From assembly GCF_000723165.1 (NCBI RefSeq), contig NZ_HG322949.1:3190782-3254781 (forward strand): a stretch of 64,000 nucleotides of DNA, written 5' to 3'. This DNA is from Janthinobacterium agaricidamnosum NBRC 102515 = DSM 9628. Its GTDB lineage: Bacteria > Pseudomonadota > Gammaproteobacteria > Burkholderiales > Burkholderiaceae_D. The position numbers and the translations under genes are program-made. The first letter of the stretch is position 1. Each line of letters opens with the position of its first letter. Under the pieces are notes generated by a model that saw only the letters and a program-made list of their open reading frames with translations, was not told where the DNA came from and searched no databases. This document shows, one piece after another, positions 54,533 to 63,020 of this stretch.

Positions 54533-57079
54533 TTATGCCGACTTGGCGATAATCGGAATGCGCTTGAGTTCGCGCTCTTCCACCGTGGCGGGCCGGATCT
54601 GGCCGCGCTCCTCCATGAACACCACGTTGCTGTCCTGGTCATCGCTGTTGACGAAATGACGGAAACGCCGGCGCGTGGCCGGGTCGCTGACGGCCGCCGC
54701 CCACTCGCACGCATAGGTGTCGACCACATGCTGCATATCCGCTTCCAGTTCTTGGGCGATGCCCAGCTTGTCGTCGATCACCACGGCTTTCAGATAATCG
54801 AGGCCGCCTTCGAGGTTGTCGCGCCACACGCTGGTGCGTTGCAAGCGGTCGGCGGTGCGGATATAAAACATCAGGAAACGGTCGACATAACGCACCAGCG
54901 TCGCATTGTCGAGGTCGGACGCCAATAACTCGGCATGGCGCGGCTTCATGCCGCCATTGCCGCACACATACAGATTCCAGCCTTTCTCGGTGGCGATCAA
55001 ACCGATATCCTTGCCTTGCGCCTCGGCGCATTCACGGGTGCAGCCGGACACGCCAAACTTGATCTTGTGCGGCGTGCGCAAGCCCTTGTAGCGGTTCTCC
55101 AGTGTGATCGCGAAACCGACGCTGTCGGCCACGCCATAGCGGCACCAGGTCGAACCGACGCACGACTTCACCGTGCGCAAGGATTTACCGTAGGCATGGC
55201 CGGATTCAAAGCCGGCGGCGATCAGCTCTTCCCAAATCAGCGGCAATTGCTCGACCCGCGCACCAAACAGGTCGACCCGCTGGCCGCCGGTGATCTTGGT
55301 ATATAAACCGTATTTCTTGGCCACCTGGCCGACCGCGATCAAGCCGTCGGCGGTGACTTCGCCGCCCGGCATGCGCGGCACCACCGAATAGGTGCCGTCT
55401 TTCTGTATATTCCCAAGAAAATAGTCATTGGTGTCTTGCAGGCTGGCGTGCTCTTTCTTGAGCACAAAATCGTTCCAGCACGAGGCCAGGATATTCGCCG
55501 CCATCGGCTTGCACACATCGCAGCCCAGACCCTTGCCATGTTGCGCCAGCAATTCCTCGAAACTGCGGATCTTGCCGACGCGTACCAGGTGATGCAATTC
55601 CTGGCGTGTATGCGCGAAGTGCTCGCAGACATGGTTGTTGACATCCATGCCGAGCTTTTTCATTTCGGCCTTCATGATTTGCGTCACCAGCGGCACGCAG
55701 CCGCCGCACGCGGTGCCCGCCTTGGTGCAACTTTTCAGTGCGCCGATGGACGTATTACCGTCCGCCACCGCCGCGCACAACGTCCCTTTCGACACATCGT
55801 TGCACGAACAGATTTGTGCGCTGTCCGGCAAGGCGTCCACGCCCAAGCCGGGCTTGGCCTGGCCATCCGATTGCGGCAAGATCAAAAATTCCGGCGATTC
55901 CGGCAGCTCTATCTTGTTGAGCATCATTTGCAGCAAGGTGCCGTACTCGCTGGCGTCGCCCACCATGACGCCGCCCAGCAAATACTTGCCGCAGTCGGAC
56001 ACCACGATTTTCTTGTAGATTTGCTTGCGCTCATCGGTGAATTGATACGAGCGGCTGCCGGCGATGGCGCCGTGCGGATCGCCCAGGCTGGCCACATCGA
56101 CGCCCATCAGTTTCAATTTGGTGCTCATGTCGGCGCCGGTGAACGTGCTTTGTCCCGCGCCCTGCTCGCCCAGCAGATGACGGGCGGCGATGCGCGCCAT
56201 TTCATAACCGGGCGCCACCAGGCCGAAGGTCTGGCCGCCCCACAAGGCGCATTCGCCGATCGCATACACGTCCGGATCGGACGTCAGGCAACTGTCGTCG
56301 ATAGCGATGCCGCCGCGCGGACCGACCGACAAGCCGCAGGCGCGCGCCAGTTCGTCGCGCGGACGGATGCCGGCCGAAAACACGATCATGTCGGTATCCA
56401 GATGGCTGCCGTCGGCAAAGCTCATCCGGTGCGTGCCCTGCTCGCCATCGGTAATCGACAGCGTGTTTTTTTGCGTGTGCACCGTCACGCCCAGGTCTTC
56501 GATCTTGCGGCGCAGAACACGGGCGCCGCCTTCATCGACTTGCACCGCCATCAGGCGCGGCGCAAATTCGACCACATGGGTGTCCAGCTGCATGTCGCGC
56601 AAGGCCTTGGCGCATTCCAGCCCCAGCAAGCCGCCGCCGATGACGACCCCGGTTTTCGAACGCCGGCCGCATTCCAGCATCGCTTCCAGGTCTTCGATGG
56701 TGCGGTAGACAAAACAATCCTTGCGGTCCTTGCCCGGCAGCGGCGGCACGAACGGATACGAACCGGTGGCCATCACCAGCTTGTCGTAAGGCAGCACTTC
56801 ACCGCTGCTGAGCGTGACGGTCCTGGCGCCGAGATCGACCGCGCCGGCGCGGGCATTGAGTTTCAGCAGTACATTGCCGCGCTCGAAAAAGCCTGGCGGC
56901 ACCAGCGACAAATCGTCGGCCGACTTACCGGAGAAAAATTCCGACAAATGCACGCGGTCGTAGGCCGGACGCGGTTCTTCGCACAAGACGGTCACTGCCA
57001 GGTGCGGCGCGCCGCTGTCGGCCAGCCGTTCCAGGAATTTATGGCCGACCATGCCGTGGCCGATGACGATGATTTTCAT
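54533..57079 (-). CDS. nirB: NADH-dependent assimilatory nitrite reductase large subunit
   Basis: 848 residues from the ATG at 57079, ten bases after the transporter gene. An N-terminal FAD/NAD(P) reductase (IVIGHGMVGHKFLERL, GVVIGGGLLGLECAKALRDM), two BFD-type clusters (CSCNDVSKGTLCAAV with CTKAGTACGGC, then GLGCDVCKP) and the sulfite/nitrite reductase repeats with siroheme-[4Fe-4S] ligands (CVGSTWC, then GVSGCTRECAEAQGKDIGLI and CGNGG). Reduces nitrite to ammonium with six electrons from NADH in the cytoplasm. Confidence 0.96.
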   Translation of the reverse strand: MKIIVIGHGMVGHKFLERLADSGAPHLAVTVLCEEPRPAYDRVHLSEFFSGKSADDLSLVPPGFFERGNVLLKLNARAGAVDLGARTVTLSSGEVLPYDKLVMATGSYPFVPPLPGKDRKDCFVYRTIEDLEAMLECGRRSKTGVVIGGGLLGLECAKALRDMQLDTHVVEFAPRLMAVQVDEGGARVLRRKIEDLGVTVHTQKNTLSITDGEQGTHRMSFADGSHLDTDMIVFSAGIRPRDELARACGLSVGPRGGIAIDDSCLTSDPDVYAIGECALWGGQTFGLVAPGYEMARIAARHLLGEQGAGQSTFTGADMSTKLKLMGVDVASLGDPHGAIAGSRSYQFTDERKQIYKKIVVSDCGKYLLGGVMVGDASEYGTLLQMMLNKIELPESPEFLILPQSDGQAKPGLGVDALPDSAQICSCNDVSKGTLCAAVADGNTSIGALKSCTKAGTACGGCVPLVTQIMKAEMKKLGMDVNNHVCEHFAHTRQELHHLVRVGKIRSFEELLAQHGKGLGCDVCKPMAANILASCWNDFVLKKEHASLQDTNDYFLGNIQKDGTYSVVPRMPGGEVTADGLIAVGQVAKKYGLYTKITGGQRVDLFGARVEQLPLIWEELIAAGFESGHAYGKSLRTVKSCVGSTWCRYGVADSVGFAITLENRYKGLRTPHKIKFGVSGCTRECAEAQGKDIGLIATEKGWNLYVCGNGGMKPRHAELLASDLDNATLVRYVDRFLMFYIRTADRLQRTSVWRDNLEGGLDYLKAVVIDDKLGIAQELEADMQHVVDTYACEWAAAVSDPATRRRFRHFVNSDDQDSNVVFMEERGQIRPATVEERELKRIPIIAKSA

Positions 57080-57089
57080 GATGGCGTCC

Positions 57090-58382
57090 TCAGGCTGCGG
57101 CCAGCGCGGCCTGGTCGGCGGCATTGCTGAAACGCACGGCAATCGCACAGGCGGCCGAGATCAAGACCAGCGCACCGAGGATGGTCAGCGTTTGCTGCAC
57201 ATCGCCGGTGCCCTTCATCAGGAAACCGGCCAGCACCGCGCCGACATTGCCGCCGGCGCCGATAATGCCCGTCACGCCGCCCAAGGCCTTGCGGTCGATG
57301 AAGGGCACCAGCGCATATGTCGCACCGCAGGCCATGTGGGTGAACAGGCCGAAACCCAGCATTGCGATGACGGCGAACACCACGCCGCTGGCATGGGCAA
57401 ACCACAGCAGGCCGACGCCTTCGCCTATCATCAGGATGAACAGCAAAGTGACGCGGCTGTTCAAATTACCGCGCAAGGCCATCTTGTCCGACAGCCAGCC
57501 GCCCAAGGCCCGTGCAAACAAGGCCAGCAAACCGAAACTGCCAGCCGCAAAACCGGCCGATTTGAGCGATAAACCGAAGTGATCGACGTAATACACGGCG
57601 GCCACGCCATGGATAAACAGTTCAATGCCGAAACAGGCGCCATAGGTAACAAACAACAGCCAGACCCGGTAATTGGCGCTGGCCGCCTTGAAGCTGGCCC
57701 AGCCGCCCTTTTTACCGCCTTCGATGGCGACGCCGTCGGCACGCAGCTGGTCGTAATTACCGTCAGGGCAGTCCTGGGTATAACGCCAGTACAATCCCGC
57801 CATCACCAGCATCAGGATGCCCGGCACCAGCAAGGCGATACGCCAGCCCATGGCTTCGGTCACGCCCAGCATCACCAGCGCACCCAGCAGTAAAGGCATC
57901 AGCGCTTGTGCCGCGCCCGCACCGGCGTTACCCCAGCCTGCCGACGTAGCGTTGGCGGTGCCAACCACATTCGGCGCGAACATCACCGAGGTGTGATATT
58001 GGGTAATCACAAAACTGGCGCCGACCGCGCCGATGCCCAGCCGGAAGATCAGGAAACTTTCATAACTTTGCGACAGCGCCACGCCCAGCACCGGTATCGC
58101 ACCCAATAATAATAAACCCGTGTAAGTCTTGCGCGGACCGAAACGGTCGCACAGCGGACCGACCAGCAAGCGCACCAGAATCGTGATGGCGACGGCGGCG
58201 ATATTGATATTGGCGATCTGGCTGATCGACAGATGGAACTCGCCCTTGATCACCGGCATCAGTGGCGCGCAGGCGAACCACGCGAAAAAGCAGACGAAAA
58301 ACGCCATCCACGTCAGGTGGAAAGCGCGCATCTGCGGCGTGCCCAGGGAAAAGAGATTGATGCTGCTTGCTTTGCTGGCCAT
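57090..58382 (-). CDS. narK: Nitrate/nitrite transporter, NarK/NNP family (MFS)
   Basis: 430 residues, twelve membrane helices. MFS signatures include VGPLCDRFGPRKTYTGLLLL, and the family's nitrate signature is GWGNAGAGAAQALMPLLLGA with a second G-rich segment GVTGIIGAGGNVGAVLAGF. Imports nitrate (and exports or takes up nitrite) at the inner membrane. First gene of the nas operon, behind a sigma54 promoter and an attenuating leader. Confidence 0.93.
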   Translation of the reverse strand: MASKASSINLFSLGTPQMRAFHLTWMAFFVCFFAWFACAPLMPVIKGEFHLSISQIANINIAAVAITILVRLLVGPLCDRFGPRKTYTGLLLLGAIPVLGVALSQSYESFLIFRLGIGAVGASFVITQYHTSVMFAPNVVGTANATSAGWGNAGAGAAQALMPLLLGALVMLGVTEAMGWRIALLVPGILMLVMAGLYWRYTQDCPDGNYDQLRADGVAIEGGKKGGWASFKAASANYRVWLLFVTYGACFGIELFIHGVAAVYYVDHFGLSLKSAGFAAGSFGLLALFARALGGWLSDKMALRGNLNSRVTLLFILMIGEGVGLLWFAHASGVVFAVIAMLGFGLFTHMACGATYALVPFIDRKALGGVTGIIGAGGNVGAVLAGFLMKGTGDVQQTLTILGALVLISAACAIAVRFSNAADQAALAAA

Positions 58383-58402
58383 TTTTTTATCCCGTTAAAA
58401 AC

Positions 58403-58451
58403 AAAAAAGCGTCCGCCCGGCAAGGTTTAAAAAACCAAGCCGGGCGGACGC
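58403..58451 (-). terminator. Conditional terminator in the nas operon leader
   Basis: On the minus strand a 13-bp perfect GC stem (GCGTCCGCCCGGC/GCCGGGCGGACGC) with a further GGTTT/AAACC pairing in the loop is followed by six T, about 20 bases before the narK start. Being between the promoter and the first gene, it must be bypassed for expression, which is the layout of an antitermination switch. Confidence 0.9.
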
Positions 58452-58464
58452 CGTTGTCCTTGCC

Positions 58465-58513
58465 AGCCCCTCGTTGGACCGACACTCATTGTTCAGGGGA
58501 TCGCCATTGATCC
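58465..58513 (-). promoter_or_regulatory. ANTAR-target two-hairpin RNA (NasT/NasR antitermination site)
   Basis: Two small hairpins precede the terminator. P1 (58498-58513) is GGATC-AATGGC-GATCC and P2 (58465-58480) is GGTCC-AACGAG-GGGCT (with wobble pairs). Both loops are six bases with A at position 1 and G at position 4, exactly the pattern recognised by ANTAR-domain antiterminators of nitrate genes. The antiterminator gene is not in the window. Confidence 0.8.
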
Positions 58514-58526
58514 GTATCTACTCCTT

Positions 58527-58542
58527 AGCAAGGAGCGTGCCA
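58527..58542 (-). promoter_or_regulatory. Sigma54 promoter of the nas operon
   Basis: TGGCAC, five bases, TTGCT on the minus strand, an essentially perfect -24/-12 element. Transcription would start near 58515, just before hairpin P1. Confidence 0.88.
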
Positions 58543-58616
58543 GATAGTTTGCACGGGTAACGCATCGCGACAAAGAGAGATGAGATGGAGAAAAGGCGAG
58601 ATGATGGTGCGGCGAC

Positions 58617-58631
58617 GCCCAACATTGGTGC
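58617..58631. promoter_or_regulatory. Candidate NtrC site
   Basis: GCACCAATGTTGGGC (minus strand) matches GCACCAAAATGGTGC at 11 of 15 positions, about 110 bases upstream of the predicted start, the usual distance for an NtrC enhancer. Confidence 0.4.
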
Positions 58632-58762
58632 TTTTTTGAGCTCGGGAGCGGCGCGGCGCCCGGAATAGATTGCGGCTACAATAAATGCAATACGACGGCG
58701 CGGCACAGTACAAGCTTTCAATCGATGCAATCGTTCAACGGCACATGCGGGCTGGAGGAAAC

Positions 58763-60094
58763 ATGTTCAATCGATCGGTTTTGATGGCGTATTGCAGCCT
58801 GTTGCTTATTTTTCTCGCCGCATGCAGCCGCGAGAGTCCCTCTCCACCGAATATCGATGTGGATATTCCCGCCAGAACCGCACATCCCAAGACCATTGTC
58901 ATTTTTGTGCACGGCATCCTGGGCAACGCCGCAACCACGTTCAAGGCGGAACAAGCCGAATCAGGATGGCCGCAGCTGCTGGCTGCGGATCAGACCGTGG
59001 AATTTCCTCTGAAGGTCATCAGCGTAGCCTACACCAGCGATCCGATCCGGCGTGGCAGCAATATCCATGAAATCGCCACGCGGCTAGGGTTCCATCTCAG
59101 CGCCCTGGGGGTCTTTGAGCGGTACGAGAAGATCATTTTTGTGACGCACAGCATGGGTGGCCTGGTCGCCCGGCGCATGATGTTACAACTCAGCCGCAAC
59201 GCGCCAGACTCTTTTGCAAAAATTGCCGGCGTTTTCTTCCTTGCCACGCCAGCGGCAGGCTCCGACGAGGCAGCGCTGGCCAAGTGGGTCAGCAGTAATC
59301 CGCAATTCGCAAACATGACATCATCGGATGTCAATCTCTTCCTGCAAACAGAAGATGACGACTGGAGGGATCAACTGCGCCGGCGTAAGCCGGACTCGCC
59401 TTACCCATACACCTATTGTGCCTACGAAACGCAGGCGATAGCGTCCACCGTTATTGTGCCGCGCGATCGCGCCCAGGCGGGTTGCGACGAAACCTCGGCG
59501 CCATTCGACAAAAACCACCTGACGATGGTGAAACCCAAGGATGTTCGTGATGAAGTATATGAATATGTCCTGTATAGAATCAAGAAAATTGTCAACGAAG
59601 AGAACATGCCGCTCAAAATATCAATCGGCTTGCGCGGCGCCTCCAACGAACTACTGGCTTCGCCGGCCATACTACGCAGCGGTGAACAATATTCCCTCCG
59701 CATCGACGCCAGCAAACCCGCCTGGTTTTACGTGGTCTGCCGGGATAGCCAAGGGAAAATCGAGCGCTACTTCCCCAGCCGGGCCGCGGGAAGCCAGCAA
59801 GCCGCGCAAAAGACGCTACGCATACCCAGCGATCCGCGAGCGGCGTTTACGCTCGACCAACATACCGGAGTGGAGCGGATTTATGTATTTGCATCCGCAA
59901 AAGACGACACCAAATTGAAGCAGCTTGATGCGGAAGTCCTCTCTGCCAATACGCCCGGCGCAACGCTGCAAAAGGCCTTTGAAACGCGCGGCAGCAAGGT
60001 GGCGCCCGTGCCGCCCTCACCCGGCTCAAAGACCCTGGACATTAGCGATTTAGCTGGGGAGCCGGCAACAATGATTGAGATCATCCACCAATAG
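58763..60094 (+). CDS. Lipoprotein with alpha/beta hydrolase domain and DUF4384-like domain
   Basis: 443 residues from the ATG at 58763 (GGAGGAAAC upstream). Signal with lipobox LAAC at the start (LLLIFLAACSRES). The hydrolase domain (about 40-285) has the oxyanion region VIFVHGILGNAATTF and nucleophile S130 in FVTHSMGGLVARR. The elbow is THSMG, so the first Gly of GxSxG is replaced. The probable catalytic His is in DKNHLTMVKP. The C-terminal 140 residues (WFYVVCRDSQGKIERYFPS, then GVERIYVFASA) match the DUF4384 pattern. The next gene, a CHAT protease, starts 13 bases downstream, suggesting a joint envelope function. Confidence 0.7.
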   Translation: MFNRSVLMAYCSLLLIFLAACSRESPSPPNIDVDIPARTAHPKTIVIFVHGILGNAATTFKAEQAESGWPQLLAADQTVEFPLKVISVAYTSDPIRRGSNIHEIATRLGFHLSALGVFERYEKIIFVTHSMGGLVARRMMLQLSRNAPDSFAKIAGVFFLATPAAGSDEAALAKWVSSNPQFANMTSSDVNLFLQTEDDDWRDQLRRRKPDSPYPYTYCAYETQAIASTVIVPRDRAQAGCDETSAPFDKNHLTMVKPKDVRDEVYEYVLYRIKKIVNEENMPLKISIGLRGASNELLASPAILRSGEQYSLRIDASKPAWFYVVCRDSQGKIERYFPSRAAGSQQAAQKTLRIPSDPRAAFTLDQHTGVERIYVFASAKDDTKLKQLDAEVLSANTPGATLQKAFETRGSKVAPVPPSPGSKTLDISDLAGEPATMIEIIHQ

Positions 60095-60107
60095 CGTTCA
60101 CTTCGCC

Positions 60108-62891
60108 ATGTCCAGCCAGCACGCCCCATTGTCGGTCAAAAAGCTTCTCTTGGCTATGATTCTAACGGGAGTCATGGCTGCCGGCGCGGCACAAGAGATT
60201 CCTGCGGCAGACGGCCCGATTGCCGGCGGTTCTGCGGCGGAAATGGAGTTAAACGCGTTCGGCGGCCTGGTGCGGGCCGGACAAAAGCCGGTGCGTGACC
60301 GTGGCGCCTGGTCCGATCTCAATCTCACCATGATAGCGGCACAATATAACATCAGCAAACAATACCCTCAAGCGCTGCGGATATGCGCCTATCAAGAGTC
60401 TATCGCAACAGAGCAAAAGGCCATTCAGCAAGCTAGATATTGTCGCTTGGTAGCTTTGACCAACATGGGACGTTATGCGGAGGCGGAAGAGATGGCTTAC
60501 GCCGATGCGCAATGGAATGCGTCTTTAGATGGGATCAAGACCCAGGACACTTTCGTTCAACTGCAACGCTATCTGAATCATTTAGCTGTCTTAAGCACCC
60601 TGAGCCTCGCCCAAGGAAATGCGGCGATGGCGAAAGCGTCTATCGCCAAGATCATGTCGCTGCTGCCCCAGGCGAGAAAACCTGCGGCGTACCCGGCATC
60701 CGTCAGTTCAACCATGGTCCAATTGGGGGAGCAGATGCGTACAGTCGCTTTGAACGATCTGGAAGTGACAGCGCAGGTGCAAGCGCTGGAGATCGCCTAT
60801 GGGGAACAGGACGGCAGCTACGAACGCCGGCTCGACGCCTTGCTCATATTGCCGCAGGTGGACACTGAGGATCGCTGGGGCCTGATGGCCATGGACCAAT
60901 CAGATTCACTGCTAACGCTTGGCAACAGGACCAAGGCGCAAGAAATGGCGCGCCGTGCGTTACCGAATGTCGAGGCTTCCGCAGGCTTTCGTGACCAGCC
61001 CAAGCCCCTGAGCAAGTTTGCGCCATTAGCGTCGGTGACAACCGTCCTGGGCGATGAACGCAGCAACCGGGGTTATGCAGAAGAATGGCTACGCCTGGTT
61101 AAAACCTATCTTTTGCTGGACCGTCAACCCGAGGCGCTACGTCTTTTGCAAGCGGCCAAGGACCTGGCGACGCGCTACCAGATAGAAGAGCTGCCCAGCA
61201 GCACGCTGATGGCTGAAGTGGAGTTCGTCGAGGCGAATATGCTGCTGGAGTCCGGCGAACAAAAAGCAGCGCTTTCACTCTTGCGGTCGGCGCGCTCGCG
61301 GCTATTGCTGGCGGATGTAGCCGAACGTTCCGCCACCTTCGGTCGCCGGCGGCCTGCATTCGGCAGCCGCTTAATGACAATCGGGGCCAAACTGCTCTCA
61401 GTGATCAGGGCATCGGAACAGATGCCGATCCGGGATCCTGCCGTGATACGCGAGGTACTCGATATTGCCGCCGACTTTGCCGCCTCGCGCGCCAATCAAA
61501 ATGCACAACAAGCGTCGCAATCGATAAACCAGCCGCGTGCAGAGCAAAAGCAATACTTGCTACGCGAGGGAATATTAATCGATGAATTGATCGACTTGCG
61601 CGGCATCCTTGGCACGACAGTCTGGAAAAAGGACGCCAACGCAGATGCGGCCCGGACCGCAAGCCAAAAACGCATGAGTGAAATATACAGCGAACTGCGC
61701 ACACTGAAAAAACTGATCGATCCGCACAGCGGTCATTCCAGCCAGCAATTGCTGGAACAGGACTTTTCAGCACTGTCGGACAGCGAGCTTCACTGGCAAT
61801 GGGTGCTGCATCCCGAGGGCAATAGCGTCATCTGCGTAAGCAATCATGCGCTTTGGATCGCTAAGGTCGAGGTGAAGCTAAAGGATATTCAATACGACGC
61901 CGAGGCGCTGGTCAGCTCGGTCAGCAAAGCAAAGCCGAACTATCCATTTAAATCGGCACGGCATATCTATGCCGCGCTATTTGGGCCATTGATACGGGAT
62001 ATCCCATCAATACAACATTGGATCATTTCGCCGCCTCGGCAATTTGATCGGCTGCCCTGGGGCGCACTTGTGACCGATAGCGCGGATGCGGGAACCGCAA
62101 GAACCCACTGGCTGATCGATAAGGTGGCGATAACATTGACGCCGTCACTTCCTACCTGGAGCCAATTGCAACGGCGCAGACCGACGCAAGCACGACTGGC
62201 TTTTCTTGGGGTAGGAGACCCGCTTGTCGCAGCAATGGTCAGCCCTGCGGAAATGGGAACGCGCGGCGCATTTGTGGCATCGCTGCTGGCCACGCCTCCG
62301 ATTCAACTGCGCGCCGAAACCTCTTTCGGAAGAGAATTAAAGGCGGTTGCCGGGCTATTTCCGGCATCGGGCCGCGTACTGAAGACACGCGAACAAGCGA
62401 CCAAGAAAAACCTTTTTGACGCTAATCTGACGAATTACAAGGTGCTGCTGTTCAGCACGCATGGCTATCTCTCAGGCGCCATGGTCAGCGCCATTGGTCC
62501 AAGCTTGCTGATGACAGCAACTTCTCGGGCACGAGAAGAATTATTCCTGACGTCCAATGAAATAGCGCGCCTGAGACTCGACGCCGATCTGGTGTTCTTA
62601 AGCGCTTGCGACACGTCCGCTTCCGATGGGTCGCCGGACGCCGAAGGGTTTTCAGGTCTCACCAGCGCATTTCTTCTGGCGGGAGCGAGGACGGTCGTTG
62701 CTTCACTATGGCCTGTCGAAACCACTTCCACCGAAACATTAAGCCAAGCTGCCTTGGCGGCCTATGTCAGAGAACCGGGTCGTCCATTTGCCTTTGCCTT
62801 GCGCGCCTCCATGATGGGACTGGCACATGGAAAAGACGCCAGCTTGCGCCACCCATATTTTTGGTCCTCGTTCCTGGCCGTGGGGCGATAA
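60108..62891 (+). CDS. Exported CHAT-domain protease with TPR-like repeats
   Basis: 927 residues from the ATG at 60108, which has no clear ribosome site; it may be translationally coupled to the upstream gene, 13 bases away. A signal peptide (LLLAMILTGVMAAGAAQ) directs it to the periplasm. Residues about 60-560 are helical repeats of the TPR type. The C-terminal 330 residues form a CHAT (caspase-like) peptidase with catalytic H785 in LLFSTHGYL and C834 in VFLSACDTS, followed by EGFSGLTSAFLLAGARTVVAS. Intracellular CHAT proteins often act in self-killing or signalling; this one is exported, which is less usual. Function unknown. Confidence 0.78.
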   Translation: MSSQHAPLSVKKLLLAMILTGVMAAGAAQEIPAADGPIAGGSAAEMELNAFGGLVRAGQKPVRDRGAWSDLNLTMIAAQYNISKQYPQALRICAYQESIATEQKAIQQARYCRLVALTNMGRYAEAEEMAYADAQWNASLDGIKTQDTFVQLQRYLNHLAVLSTLSLAQGNAAMAKASIAKIMSLLPQARKPAAYPASVSSTMVQLGEQMRTVALNDLEVTAQVQALEIAYGEQDGSYERRLDALLILPQVDTEDRWGLMAMDQSDSLLTLGNRTKAQEMARRALPNVEASAGFRDQPKPLSKFAPLASVTTVLGDERSNRGYAEEWLRLVKTYLLLDRQPEALRLLQAAKDLATRYQIEELPSSTLMAEVEFVEANMLLESGEQKAALSLLRSARSRLLLADVAERSATFGRRRPAFGSRLMTIGAKLLSVIRASEQMPIRDPAVIREVLDIAADFAASRANQNAQQASQSINQPRAEQKQYLLREGILIDELIDLRGILGTTVWKKDANADAARTASQKRMSEIYSELRTLKKLIDPHSGHSSQQLLEQDFSALSDSELHWQWVLHPEGNSVICVSNHALWIAKVEVKLKDIQYDAEALVSSVSKAKPNYPFKSARHIYAALFGPLIRDIPSIQHWIISPPRQFDRLPWGALVTDSADAGTARTHWLIDKVAITLTPSLPTWSQLQRRRPTQARLAFLGVGDPLVAAMVSPAEMGTRGAFVASLLATPPIQLRAETSFGRELKAVAGLFPASGRVLKTREQATKKNLFDANLTNYKVLLFSTHGYLSGAMVSAIGPSLLMTATSRAREELFLTSNEIARLRLDADLVFLSACDTSASDGSPDAEGFSGLTSAFLLAGARTVVASLWPVETTSTETLSQAALAAYVREPGRPFAFALRASMMGLAHGKDASLRHPYFWSSFLAVGR

Positions 62892-63020
62892 TCTCTGTCA
62901 ACACCAGTGTCACGTCCCCTTGTTGCAGCATGACGTGACTGCCTGCGTCTGGCGTGTCATTCGCTTGTCATATCCAAATGATAGGGTGTAGCGTTTTTTC
63001 TACCCGTCAGGATACCCCCC

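Noticed and set aside
55436..57130. Open antisense frame of 564 codons opposite nirB
   Set aside because: Same reason: nirB motifs are unambiguous on the other strand and the antisense protein has no family features.
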